Source: Pseudovibrio exalbescens
GTDB lineage: Bacteria > Pseudomonadota > Alphaproteobacteria > Rhizobiales > Stappiaceae
DNA: 64,000 nt
Assembly: GCF_028737195.1 (NCBI RefSeq)
Contig: NZ_JAQZAJ010000001.1
Location: forward strand, 248,001-312,000
Reading direction: 5' to 3'
Positions within the stretch are counted from its first letter, which is position 1. Every line of letters starts with the position of its first letter. The translations under genes were made by a program, and so were the position numbers. Under the pieces are notes generated by a model. It searched no databases. It had not been told where the DNA came from and saw nothing but the letters and a program-made list of their open reading frames with translations. Below, piece after piece: positions 33,540-41,332 of the stretch.

Positions 33540-34060
33540 GCAGCTGGACAAAACCTTGCTCCTACAGCGCCATCCTGGAGGCAATCGTTGCGCAGATCGG
33601 TGCAAGTGACGTGCTTTCTAGAAACGGCCTTGTGAAGTCGGCCCCTGGCATTGTCAGTGACGCTTGGTTGAAGAAAGAAAAGGTACCAAATTCGGGAGGT
33701 GCGTTTGTTGGTCTTGGCCGGGTTTCATCCGTAAAGCAACTTGCCGATGGGACCAGCGTTCATGAACTTGGACTTGGTGTGTTTTTGGTCCCGCCTTACC
33801 GGCGTCGTGATGGGCAGGCGGCCTCCATCGCGGACACAGCGCACAGACTTATCGAGTTGATTGATGACAACCGCTTTGAACTTGCAAAGGCCCAACGGCC
33901 GGTAGGTATTTCAGCACGCAATCTTTATTCACCTTCCGTGGATCTCCTGGGGTCAGCGCTCTGGCTCATTGAGTGGCGGCAGAGCTTTATCCTGTTCGAT
34001 GCAGAGGGCAATGACATTGGTAACGCGGCGAGTAGATCTGCGGCTCTTGGGAGGGGATAG
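33536..34060 (+). CDS. gp37-like (DUF1834-type) tail terminator candidate
   Basis: 174 residues; the pattern ILEAIVAQIGASDVLSR, VSSVKQLADGTSVHELGLGV and RLIELIDDNRFELAKAQRPV resembles Mu gp37/DUF1834 proteins that sit after gpG and are thought to finish the tail at the head end. The match is by motif style and position only. It begins inside the gpG stop. Confidence 0.55.
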   Translation: MSSWTKPCSYSAILEAIVAQIGASDVLSRNGLVKSAPGIVSDAWLKKEKVPNSGGAFVGLGRVSSVKQLADGTSVHELGLGVFLVPPYRRRDGQAASIADTAHRLIELIDDNRFELAKAQRPVGISARNLYSPSVDLLGSALWLIEWRQSFILFDAEGNDIGNAASRSAALGRG

Positions 34061-34062
34061 AT

Positions 34063-34593
34063 ATGAATGACCTTCTTGTAGAGCTGCAAACTCGTATCGC
34101 TGAGTTGGAGCGTCGCTCAGGCAATTTTGTGCGCAAGGTTAAAGTCGCGTCCTATGAAAACGGCAAGGTGGTTGTTGAGGACGGTAGCGGATTTAGATCC
34201 GCACGGGTTACGCAAGCTTCCATCACTTCCGGCGAATGGCAGATTGACGCGCCTGCCAATGTGGGTGCGCAAGGATTCCTGTTTTGTCAGGACGGTGAAA
34301 CCGAGAACGGCATCTTCTTTCCCTGCATTCCATCCAGTGCACATCCGCATGCCAGCAATACGGGCGGCACGCTGTGCCTGAAGGGGCCAAGTGGCGTCCA
34401 GATTGAGATCTCCTCAGGCACGCTCACCATCACCTGCACTGAGGCTACGGTAAATGCCGACACGATCAACCTTGGTGCAACGGGTGGCAAGAAAGTTGCC
34501 CGTATTGGCGACATGGTCGCCGTCGGTGGGGGCTCCTCGAAAGGCAACTGGCCCATCGTCGAAGGATCTTCGACGGTTTTCGCAATCGATTGA
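34063..34593 (+). CDS. Baseplate spike protein V (P2 gpV-like)
   Basis: A 176-residue membrane-piercing spike protein. The N-terminal OB-fold (VRKVKVASYENGKVVVEDGS) and the beta-helix-like C-terminus (SSGTLTITCTEATVNADTIN ... ARIGDMVAVGGG) are typical of gpV/gp45 proteins. It opens the P2-like tail module V-W-J-I and is followed by a small helper gene. Confidence 0.85.
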   Translation: MNDLLVELQTRIAELERRSGNFVRKVKVASYENGKVVVEDGSGFRSARVTQASITSGEWQIDAPANVGAQGFLFCQDGETENGIFFPCIPSSAHPHASNTGGTLCLKGPSGVQIEISSGTLTITCTEATVNADTINLGATGGKKVARIGDMVAVGGGSSKGNWPIVEGSSTVFAID

Positions 34594-34606
34594 GTGAGGA
34601 ATGACA

Positions 34607-34810
34607 ATGAGCATGAAGAAAGAAGCATTTGCAGTCCAAAAGGAAGCTCCGATTTTCGGTCAATGGCACAAAGCTGGTGACACCGTCGAAATGTCGGAAG
34701 CGCAAGCCCGGTTTCTTTGTCTGAACGGGACTTTGAAGGCCACGAAGCCTGCCCGCAAGACTGGTAGTAGCAAAACGACTGCCAAGCCTGACGAAGCAAA
34801 CAAGGCTTGA
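34607..34810 (+). CDS. Small phage protein between V and W, unknown
   Basis: 67 residues from ATG 34607 (preceded by GAGGAATGAC). The first half looks like a small folded domain (FGQWHKAGDTVEMSEAQARF), the second is a lysine-, threonine- and alanine-rich flexible tail. Similar 'FluMu N-like' small proteins occur in Mu-like phages. Its structural role is unknown. Confidence 0.6.
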   Translation: MSMKKEAFAVQKEAPIFGQWHKAGDTVEMSEAQARFLCLNGTLKATKPARKTGSSKTTAKPDEANKA

Positions 34811-34814
34811 TCTC

Positions 34815-35183
34815 ATGGCAGGATACGACGCTGAAACAGGAAAACCGATTTATGGCGATGCGCGCATTGCGCAGGCCATGCGTCGTCTCGTGCAGACGCG
34901 CGGCGATCTTGTGATGCGTCGACATCTGCGCTGTGAGCTGCCGGACCTGATTGATACCCCGCACAACGCAGCTCAGCGGGTTTTGTTTCAGGCGGCTGTG
35001 GCAACGGCCATCCATGAGTATGAGCAACGTGTGGAACTGGAAGAGGTTCGCCTTGTTGCTCCTGCTTCACCTTCAGAACCGGAGGCCGCCAAACGCGTGG
35101 CAGATGGTGAAAATCGGTTGGAGGTCCTGGCGGTAAGCCGTGAGACGGGCAGGCCGATTTCTTTGATTGAGGTGGTCAAATGA
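34815..35183 (+). CDS. Baseplate wedge protein W (P2 gpW / T4 gp25 family)
   Basis: 122 residues with the gp25-like core: IAQAMRRLVQTRGDLVMRRH, CELPDLIDTPHNAAQRVLFQ and VATAIHEYEQRVELEEV. This family builds the baseplate wedge and is related to the type VI secretion baseplate. It lies between V and J, as in P2, and overlaps J by 4 bp. Confidence 0.87.
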   Translation: MAGYDAETGKPIYGDARIAQAMRRLVQTRGDLVMRRHLRCELPDLIDTPHNAAQRVLFQAAVATAIHEYEQRVELEEVRLVAPASPSEPEAAKRVADGENRLEVLAVSRETGRPISLIEVVK

Positions 35184-36061
35184 GCCGGTATGACGACATC
35201 ATAGATCTGTCCAAGGTCGCTCCCCCAAAGCTCATCGAGGAAAAAGAGCACGCTCAGCTATTTGATGAACTCAAGGCTACCTATGAGCATTATTGGCCTG
35301 AGTTCGAAGATGAAACCGAATTTGAGCCCGTACGCGCCCATCTGCATGTAGATGCGCATCTAGCGTATCAAGTCTATGCACGTATCAACACAGCTGGAGC
35401 TGCTGCCCTTTTGGCAAGCGCTTCCGGTACAGATCTGGACGCCAAGGGGGACGGCCGCTCTGTTGTGCGAAAGGTGGTTCAGGAAGCCACACAGGACATG
35501 CCAGTTGTCATGGAAACGGATGATGACTTCCGAGATCGCATCCGTCTGGCTCCAGAAAGTTGGTCAGTGGCCGGGCCCGAAGGTGCCTATGAGTTTTGGG
35601 CAAAAAGTGTGCCTGGGGTCCGCGATGCGCGTGCTTATTCACCCGCTCCTTGCGAGGTCGAAATCTATGTCGCCCCTGATGACTTGAGTGAACCGGCGCA
35701 TCAGGATCTGCTGGACCGTGTATCTGCGGCCGTATCTGGTCATGATCGACGCCCAGTTGCTGACAGGGTGGAGGTCAAGGCTGCTGAGATCCTGAAGACA
35801 CCCGTTGTTGCAACACTGTATGTCCTGCCCGGTCCCAGTCTTGATCTTGTGAAAGACCAGGCGGAGAGACAAGGCAAGGCCTATCTGGAGACCCGTCAAA
35901 AAATCTGGAAGTCCCTCTATCGCTCTAAGCTCGATGCCGCGCTTGTTGTCCCAGGCGTTGAGTACATGGATGCAAATCCGGTTGGCAATGTTCTGGTAGG
36001 CAAACACCAGATCATCTGGGCATCCTCTCTTACAGTGAATGTGGAGGTCATCGATGCGTGA
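35180..36061 (+). CDS. Baseplate assembly protein J (P2 gpJ-like)
   Basis: 293 residues, baseplate wedge component. Words found in gpJ: FEPVRAHLHVDAHLAYQVYA, ATGTDLD-like ASASGTDLDAKGDG, PESWSVAGPEGAYEFWAKSV, PGVRDARAYSPAPCEVEIYV and TVEVKAAEIL-like DRVEVKAAEIL. It joins W and I to form the baseplate around the V spike. Overlaps both neighbours. Confidence 0.88.
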   Translation: MSRYDDIIDLSKVAPPKLIEEKEHAQLFDELKATYEHYWPEFEDETEFEPVRAHLHVDAHLAYQVYARINTAGAAALLASASGTDLDAKGDGRSVVRKVVQEATQDMPVVMETDDDFRDRIRLAPESWSVAGPEGAYEFWAKSVPGVRDARAYSPAPCEVEIYVAPDDLSEPAHQDLLDRVSAAVSGHDRRPVADRVEVKAAEILKTPVVATLYVLPGPSLDLVKDQAERQGKAYLETRQKIWKSLYRSKLDAALVVPGVEYMDANPVGNVLVGKHQIIWASSLTVNVEVIDA

Positions 36062-36794
36062 CGTCTCTTCGCTCTTGCCTGGCTATGCCACAGATCATGA
36101 TCGCCGGTTGGCGTCAGTCTCGTTCTGGTCTTATGAGATCGATCAGGCCATCGCGGATTTGCGTGATCTGACCAATCCGGACCTTACGCCTGCGCGCTTC
36201 CTGCCATTTCTTGCCTATGAGGCCTCTGTGGACTTTTGGGATGAAGAGTGGCTGGAAGAGGTGAAACGCAAGGCGATCAAGCTGAGCTACACCATCCATC
36301 GTTTTAAAGGCACGGTACATGCGATTGAGACGGCTCTTTCAGTTATCTCGGTTGAAGCAAGTCTGGTGGAATGGTGGCAGCCAGGTGGCTCCGGTGTTCC
36401 TGGTACGTTTGAACTGACAGCCTATCCTGCCGGTAATGTTTACAGCTCCCATGACTACCTTTCAGCTCGGCTGCAGCGGCGGATCTGGGATGCGGTCAAT
36501 CTTGCGAAGCCGTTGTCGCGCCACTTTACATTCCGGCTTGGGATCAGAGCTGCAACCAAGCTCACAGTTGGAATGGCTGTTTCTGATCTTAGCCGTACAC
36601 GCATCGTGCCTGCCGCGCTGCGCCAGCTGAATAACAACATGAAAGTCGGCATTGGAGCTGCAATCTCGTCCGGCGAAAGAGTTCAGCTTCGGCCTCCACT
36701 GGTTCATGAACTTATCAGTTCAGGGCCTTACATGGCTGCAGTCATGATCCGGCCGGTACGTTCATCCATTCATATATATCCGAGGCAACAATGA
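36054..36794 (+). CDS. Tail protein I (P2 gpI-like)
   Basis: 246 residues from ATG 36054, inside the last codons of J. The N-terminal family segment is LPGYATDHDRRLASVSFW ... NPDLTPARFLPFLAYEASVD, followed by WDEEWLEEVKRKAIKLSYTI and FKGTVHAIETALS. gpI proteins complete the baseplate and link it to the fibres; the fibre gene follows with a 4-bp overlap. Confidence 0.87.
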   Translation: MRDVSSLLPGYATDHDRRLASVSFWSYEIDQAIADLRDLTNPDLTPARFLPFLAYEASVDFWDEEWLEEVKRKAIKLSYTIHRFKGTVHAIETALSVISVEASLVEWWQPGGSGVPGTFELTAYPAGNVYSSHDYLSARLQRRIWDAVNLAKPLSRHFTFRLGIRAATKLTVGMAVSDLSRTRIVPAALRQLNNNMKVGIGAAISSGERVQLRPPLVHELISSGPYMAAVMIRPVRSSIHIYPRQQ

Positions 36795-38281
36795 GCGAAC
36801 CTCTCTTTTACACGCGTCTGACCGATGAGGGATCTGCTGCTCTTAATGCGGCAATAACAGGTGGTCAGGGAATCACCCTGAGTGAGCTGGCTTTGGGCGA
36901 TGCTGGCGGAGCCGTGTATGATCCGGACGGGTCCGAAACTGCTCTGAGAAACGAGATCTACAGGACGCCAATCACCTCCATCACGCAGGATCCGCAAAAT
37001 CCGGCATGGCTTGTGATTGAAGCCATCGTGCCGCCCAATGCCGGTGGGTGGTGGGTGCGTGAAGCGGGTGTGTTTTCTGATGATGGGAAGCTGTTCGCCA
37101 TTGCAAAGTATCCTGAAGCCTACAAAGCCAAGCTGGAAGATGGCTCCGCTGCCACGCTCACCATTCAGATTGTTTTGCAGATCACGAACACGGACGCCAT
37201 CCAGCTCGTGGTCAATCCGCTTGATGGCTATGCCACCCAAGGCTGGGTGGTCTCGACCTATCCGTGGGCAACCAAAGCGGAAGCTGCTGATGAGACGGTT
37301 GAGCGCAAGGTGATCGACCCGAAACGGCTGCATGAAACACTGGCAGAGGTGATGCCGCCACGCGATCACACACATCAGATGGACCAGATCGTTGGGTTGA
37401 TTGCGGCGTTGAACGCAAAATCTGGTGGGGACCATACTCACCGCTATGCCCAGTTGGAAGACAAGCCGACCACACTTGATGAGCTTGGTGTGCTTGATGT
37501 TTACACCAAGGCGCAGGTGGATCAGTTGATCGCTGATCTGATCAGCGCCGCTCCGGGGGCTTTGAATACGCTTGATGAGCTGGCCAACGCGTTGGGAGAC
37601 AATCCCAACTTTGCAACGGATATCCTGAATGCTGTGGGCGCGAAACTCGATGCCAACAAGGTCAGTGCGTTCTCACTCACCGTGCTGGCCTTAACAAGCT
37701 CCAGCGCATGGCGAGAAAAGCTTGGTCTGGGGTCTTTGGCCACCAAATCGATTTCCTATGTGGAGGGGCTTGTCGGCTCTGCCGTGCCTCCCGGCACTGT
37801 CGCGCACTATGATGGCACGTCCGCGCCTAATGGGTGGCTCATCCGAAACGGTGCTGCGGTTTCCAGAGCAACTTACTCTGACCTTTTCAACGTCCTCGGC
37901 ACGAGACACGGTAGCGGCAACGGCTCAACTACGTTCAACCTGCCGGATGATCGAGGCCGGGTAGATCGCGGGCTTGATCTTGGTAAAGGGCTGGACCCAG
38001 GGCGTGTGATCGGCAGCCAGCAAGGGGATGCGATCAGGAACATTACGGGTGAACTGTGGGGGTATCATATCGATAGCTATGTCGGACTAAACGCCTATGG
38101 CGGCGAAGGAATAGAAAATGGTGCTCTGACATTCACCAACAGAAGCACTTCCCGAATAGCTCAAAGTGCAAGCCACAACAACCAAAGTCGTGGAATCAAA
38201 CTGGACGCCTCACGACAAGTCCCCACGGCGCATGAAAACCGCATGGTGAACACCGCCTATCTTCCGATCATCAAGTACTGA
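36791..38281 (+). CDS. Tail fibre protein with N-terminal attachment and C-terminal collar domains
   Basis: Receptor-binding fibre, 496 residues. The N-terminal ~155 residues are the phage tail-collar fibre attachment domain (YTRLTDEGSAALNAAITGG, LSELALGDAGGAVYDPDGSE, PPNAGGWWVREAGVF). The shaft part contains GDHTHRYAQLEDKPTTLDEL and LNTLDELANALGDNPNFAT. From about 335 a tail-collar domain follows (VPPGTVAHYDGTSAPNGWLI). The end (HENRMVNTAYLPIIKY) is typical of P2/Mu fibres. No second fibre gene or invertase lies nearby, so the host range is not switched by inversion. Confidence 0.88.
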   Translation: MSEPLFYTRLTDEGSAALNAAITGGQGITLSELALGDAGGAVYDPDGSETALRNEIYRTPITSITQDPQNPAWLVIEAIVPPNAGGWWVREAGVFSDDGKLFAIAKYPEAYKAKLEDGSAATLTIQIVLQITNTDAIQLVVNPLDGYATQGWVVSTYPWATKAEAADETVERKVIDPKRLHETLAEVMPPRDHTHQMDQIVGLIAALNAKSGGDHTHRYAQLEDKPTTLDELGVLDVYTKAQVDQLIADLISAAPGALNTLDELANALGDNPNFATDILNAVGAKLDANKVSAFSLTVLALTSSSAWREKLGLGSLATKSISYVEGLVGSAVPPGTVAHYDGTSAPNGWLIRNGAAVSRATYSDLFNVLGTRHGSGNGSTTFNLPDDRGRVDRGLDLGKGLDPGRVIGSQQGDAIRNITGELWGYHIDSYVGLNAYGGEGIENGALTFTNRSTSRIAQSASHNNQSRGIKLDASRQVPTAHENRMVNTAYLPIIKY

Positions 38282-38289
38282 GGCGAATT

Positions 38290-38970
38290 ATGAGCACGAA
38301 AGTTGTCTATCAGCTCGACGAAAGGGGCTATCTTGTTCGAGAAGCCCTGGCCCATGAAAGCCCATTGGAGGCTGGGGTATATCATCTGCCAGCGGGAACC
38401 GTGGAAACGCCGCCGCCCGCTCTTTCCTCCGGTCAGGCTGCTCGGTGGGATGGGGCTTCATGGCACATGGTGCCCGATCATCGCGGCGAAGCGTGGTTCG
38501 ATGAAAGAGGCGAACCCGTTGAAATTCTGGATTATGGCGATCCGGAGGAATTGGGCTTAACACGCAGTTTTACACCGCCGCCGCCCACAACAGACCAGCT
38601 TCTGCAAGAACTGGGCACCATACGCAAGCTCGTGGAAGCGCAAGGGGTCCCAATTACGCTTGCATCAGGTGAACAGGATGAAGTGGACAGCGATGACAAG
38701 GCTCAGGCAAAGCTGCTCTCAATTCTGACACAGATCGACAAGGGGCTTCGTCCCGATCCCAGCACATTCAAGTTCAAGAGCAACGTTTCCCGGAAAATCA
38801 CCAATGCCGACATGCTCAGGATCGTTCAAGCGGTTCTGGCACACGTTCAGGCCTGCTTTGAAGCGGAAGGTAGCCTGCAGGGCAAAATCCGTGCGGGAAC
38901 CATAGACACAAAAGAAGCCTTAAAGCCCGCCTTTGACTTCGCGCTAAAGCAAGAGATGAAAGCGCTTTGA
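38290..38970 (+). CDS. Tail fibre assembly / DUF4376 protein
   Basis: 226 residues directly after the fibre gene. The N-terminal half resembles fibre assembly chaperones (YHLPAGTVETPPPAL ... ARWDGASWHMVPDHRGEAWF). The C-terminal half (FKFKSNVSRKITNADMLRIV ... RAGTIDTKEALKPAF) is an unassigned extension. It probably helps fold or attach the fibre above. Confidence 0.68.
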   Translation: MSTKVVYQLDERGYLVREALAHESPLEAGVYHLPAGTVETPPPALSSGQAARWDGASWHMVPDHRGEAWFDERGEPVEILDYGDPEELGLTRSFTPPPPTTDQLLQELGTIRKLVEAQGVPITLASGEQDEVDSDDKAQAKLLSILTQIDKGLRPDPSTFKFKSNVSRKITNADMLRIVQAVLAHVQACFEAEGSLQGKIRAGTIDTKEALKPAFDFALKQEMKAL

Positions 38971-39013
38971 AAATGCCCCAGAGAACTGCTTCTTCCCAAC
39001 CTGAGAGGACATC

Positions 39014-40231
39014 ATGACAACTAACTATCATCACGGGGTTCGCGCCTTCGACAAGACAACGGCTGTTCCTGTCATCAGGGTTGGCGAGTCCGGGGAAATT
39101 GGCATTATCGGAACGGCGCCAGAGGCGGATAATGATAAATGGCCGCTCAACGTTCCCGTCGCGATTGTTGGTGACATAACGAAAGCGGAGAGCTTGGGCG
39201 GTGCGGGCACTTTGCCGATTGCGCTTAAGACAATCTGGAAACAGTACAGTCAGACATCCGGCAAAATCGTGGTGGTGCGTGTTGAGGAGATTGCCGATCC
39301 CGATCAGCAAAAAAGCGCAGTGATCGGTGATGTGACCCAGAAAACTGGCGTCCATGCATTCCGGTCCGCCAACACGTTGGTCGGCATTGAGCCTGATCTC
39401 TTGATTGCTCCAGGGTTTGCAAATGCGACTGCTGACGGGGTTGCCAATGCGGTGGTCAATGAACTGGTGAGCGTTGCAAATCGGCTGCGTTCATTCGTCT
39501 TCTTTGACGGACCGAATACCTCCGCTGCGGATGCTGTTCTCGCACGTGAGAACTATGGCTCGGATCGTGCCATGATGGTTGATAACTACATTTCCGAGTG
39601 GGATACCGCATCCGATGGAGAAGTGCAGCTTCCCGGATCAATTCTAGCTGCAGCCATGCAGTCGAAGATGGATCTGGAACGCGGTTTCTGGTGGCCTGCC
39701 TCTAACAAGCCAGCGCTTGTTAACGGGACAGCTCGTGTCGTGGACTTCCGCTCCAATGACAGTGGATGTGAAGCCAACTTCCTCAACTCACATGACATCA
39801 CAACGATCATTCGGGACGATGGCTTCCGGCTGTGGGGTACCCACACGCTTGATAGCGAAAAGCTTCTTGGCGGTACCATTGTTGGTCGCCGGGTAGCCGA
39901 CAAGACTTATGATGCTCTGGAACGTGGTCTGATGGCTTACATCGATGTGCCGACCAGCATTCAGGCGCTCAAGGATATCGCGGCGACCGCTGAAGAGTTC
40001 TTGAGATCCATGGTGCGTCAAGGTGCCTTGATCAGTTTTCAGTTCGAGCTTCCGCTGGAACTGAACTCCGCACGGCAAATGGCTGACGGGAAACTGGTGT
40101 ATCGCCTCAAGTTTGTGGAAGCGGCCTCCATCCGGGAAATCCAGCTTTGGGGCTATCGCACGCCCGATCTTTACGAAGAGTTTCTTACCCGCGCTGCTGC
40201 TGTAAGCAGCTCTTCAGCGGTCGCGGCCTAA
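39014..40231 (+). CDS. Contractile tail sheath protein (P2 gpFI-like)
   Basis: 405 residues. The segments YHHGVRAFDKTTAVPVIRVG, VVRVEEIADPDQQ, PDLLIAPGFAN and FFDGPNTSAADAVLARENYG belong to the P2 FI sheath family. The C-terminal domain contains WPASNKPALVNGTARVVDFR and IDVPTSIQALKDIA. This protein makes the phage a myovirus with a contractile tail. GAGAGGAC precedes the ATG. Confidence 0.93.
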   Translation: MTTNYHHGVRAFDKTTAVPVIRVGESGEIGIIGTAPEADNDKWPLNVPVAIVGDITKAESLGGAGTLPIALKTIWKQYSQTSGKIVVVRVEEIADPDQQKSAVIGDVTQKTGVHAFRSANTLVGIEPDLLIAPGFANATADGVANAVVNELVSVANRLRSFVFFDGPNTSAADAVLARENYGSDRAMMVDNYISEWDTASDGEVQLPGSILAAAMQSKMDLERGFWWPASNKPALVNGTARVVDFRSNDSGCEANFLNSHDITTIIRDDGFRLWGTHTLDSEKLLGGTIVGRRVADKTYDALERGLMAYIDVPTSIQALKDIAATAEEFLRSMVRQGALISFQFELPLELNSARQMADGKLVYRLKFVEAASIREIQLWGYRTPDLYEEFLTRAAAVSSSSAVAA

Positions 40232-40247
40232 CTGGGAGGGAAAAAAC

Positions 40248-40760
40248 ATGGAACAGGGACACAAGCTTGATGGCTTCACACTTTGGATGGGACCGGATGA
40301 CTATGGCGGGATTGTCACAGGCATCACACGCCCGGAAGTCTCACGCAACATTCAGGAACGCAAGGCGGGAGGGAGACGGTTCCCAATCGGTACGGCCCAT
40401 GGCTACGAAACCCTGAAGATGACAATCAAAACCAAGGGTCTGTCCATGAAGATGTTCCGGGCGTTGTTGCCCGGAACCATAGATGGGGTGAAACTTTTCG
40501 TTCGAGGCCATTTTGATGACGAGCTTGGCGGGACGCTTACTTCGGTTGAAGAGGTCGTTGGTCGTGTCAAATCTCCAAAAGTCATCGACGAAATGAAACA
40601 GGACGATGACGTGGAAGGCGAAATCGAGATCTGGCCCGTCTATTACAAATGGGAGATTGGCGGGAAAAAAGAGCTGGAGATCGATGTCCTGAACGACATC
40701 ATCTATCCCGATGAAATCGATGGCTCTGAAGCGCGCCGCACCTCCCTAGGCCGCACGTAG
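40248..40760 (+). CDS. Major tail tube protein (P2 gpFII-like)
   Basis: 170 residues, building the inner tube of the contractile tail. HKLDGFTLWMGPDDYGGIVT, RRFPIGTAHGYETLKMTIKT and DDDVEGEIEIWPVYYKWEIG are typical of gpFII. It starts 16 bp after the sheath gene, with GGGAGGG as ribosome site. A GC-rich hairpin follows, as after other abundant structural genes. Confidence 0.92.
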   Translation: MEQGHKLDGFTLWMGPDDYGGIVTGITRPEVSRNIQERKAGGRRFPIGTAHGYETLKMTIKTKGLSMKMFRALLPGTIDGVKLFVRGHFDDELGGTLTSVEEVVGRVKSPKVIDEMKQDDDVEGEIEIWPVYYKWEIGGKKELEIDVLNDIIYPDEIDGSEARRTSLGRT

Positions 40761-40778
40761 ACTGCCCTCTTTTTGACC

Positions 40779-40795
40779 GGCGGCCGTGGGCCGCC
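40779..40795 (+). other. Hairpin after the tail tube gene
   Basis: GGCGGCC and GGCCGCC form a 7-bp GC stem with a GTG loop, followed by CGTCGCTCCTTTC. It is comparable to the hairpins after the capsid genes and may stabilise or partly end the tube mRNA. Confidence 0.5.
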
Positions 40796-40835
40796 CGTCG
40801 CTCCTTTCTATCTCCTAAACTGAAAGAGTTTGAAC

Positions 40836-41183
40836 ATGACAAAGCAAGTTGTGACGCTGGCCAGCCCAATCACAATCAACGGCAACAAGGTGAGCGAAAT
40901 CACATTGGTGCGCGAACCGGTGGGCCGTGAACTTGGTAACTTCACGCCATTTGACGTGGCCGAAGGCAACATTAAAGCCCTTGCATACGTGCTGCCCAAG
41001 ATCTGTTCTCCGCACCTGCCCAGTTCGGTGATCAAGGATATGGCAACCGGAAACATCATGGCACTGACAGCGGGCTTCAACCGTTTTTTCGATGGACTGG
41101 AACCGGATGGACTGGTGAAGACGGTGGAGACGACATCGGACAAGACGACGAACTCTCCCGACCAGAGCGGCCAGAAAGCCTAG
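40836..41183 (+). CDS. Tail assembly chaperone E (P2 gpE-like), unshifted product
   Basis: 115 residues (MTKQVVTLASPITINGNKVS ...). Position between the tube and tape-measure genes, and the core TLVREPVGRELGNFTPFDVA, mark it as the tail assembly chaperone that coats the tape-measure protein. The start is ATG 40836. A slippery heptamer at 41084-41090 would send some ribosomes into the -1 frame to make a longer E+E' form. Confidence 0.85.
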   Translation: MTKQVVTLASPITINGNKVSEITLVREPVGRELGNFTPFDVAEGNIKALAYVLPKICSPHLPSSVIKDMATGNIMALTAGFNRFFDGLEPDGLVKTVETTSDKTTNSPDQSGQKA

Positions 41184-41332
41184 ACCAGATTTTCTATGAG
41201 ATCACAGCCGCCTTTCAGTGGGGGCTGCGAGATCTGGAAGATTTGTATTGGGCTGACCTATACAGGCACTGGATCAATGCCCGCGAGATTTTGAAAGAGC
41301 GAAAGGCGGCCATGGATGAGCAACAATCTTAA
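40836..41332 (+). CDS. Frameshifted tail chaperone E+E' (-1 shift at 41084-41090)
   Basis: The heptamer T-TTT-TTC lies at codons 83-85 of E. A -1 slip there enters a frame open to TAA 41330-41332 and gives a 165-residue fusion whose second part contains LDQIFYEITAAFQWGLRDLE and LYWADLYRHWINAREILKER. The E' frame has no start codon of its own of useful size, as in P2 E/E'. P2 products are 91 and 142 residues, so the proportions agree. The fusion overlaps the tape-measure start by 17 bp. Confidence 0.8.

Noticed and set aside
36791-38970. Invertible fibre segment as in the Mu G region
   Set aside because: No invertase gene, no second fibre copy and no inverted recombination sites flanking the fibre gene.
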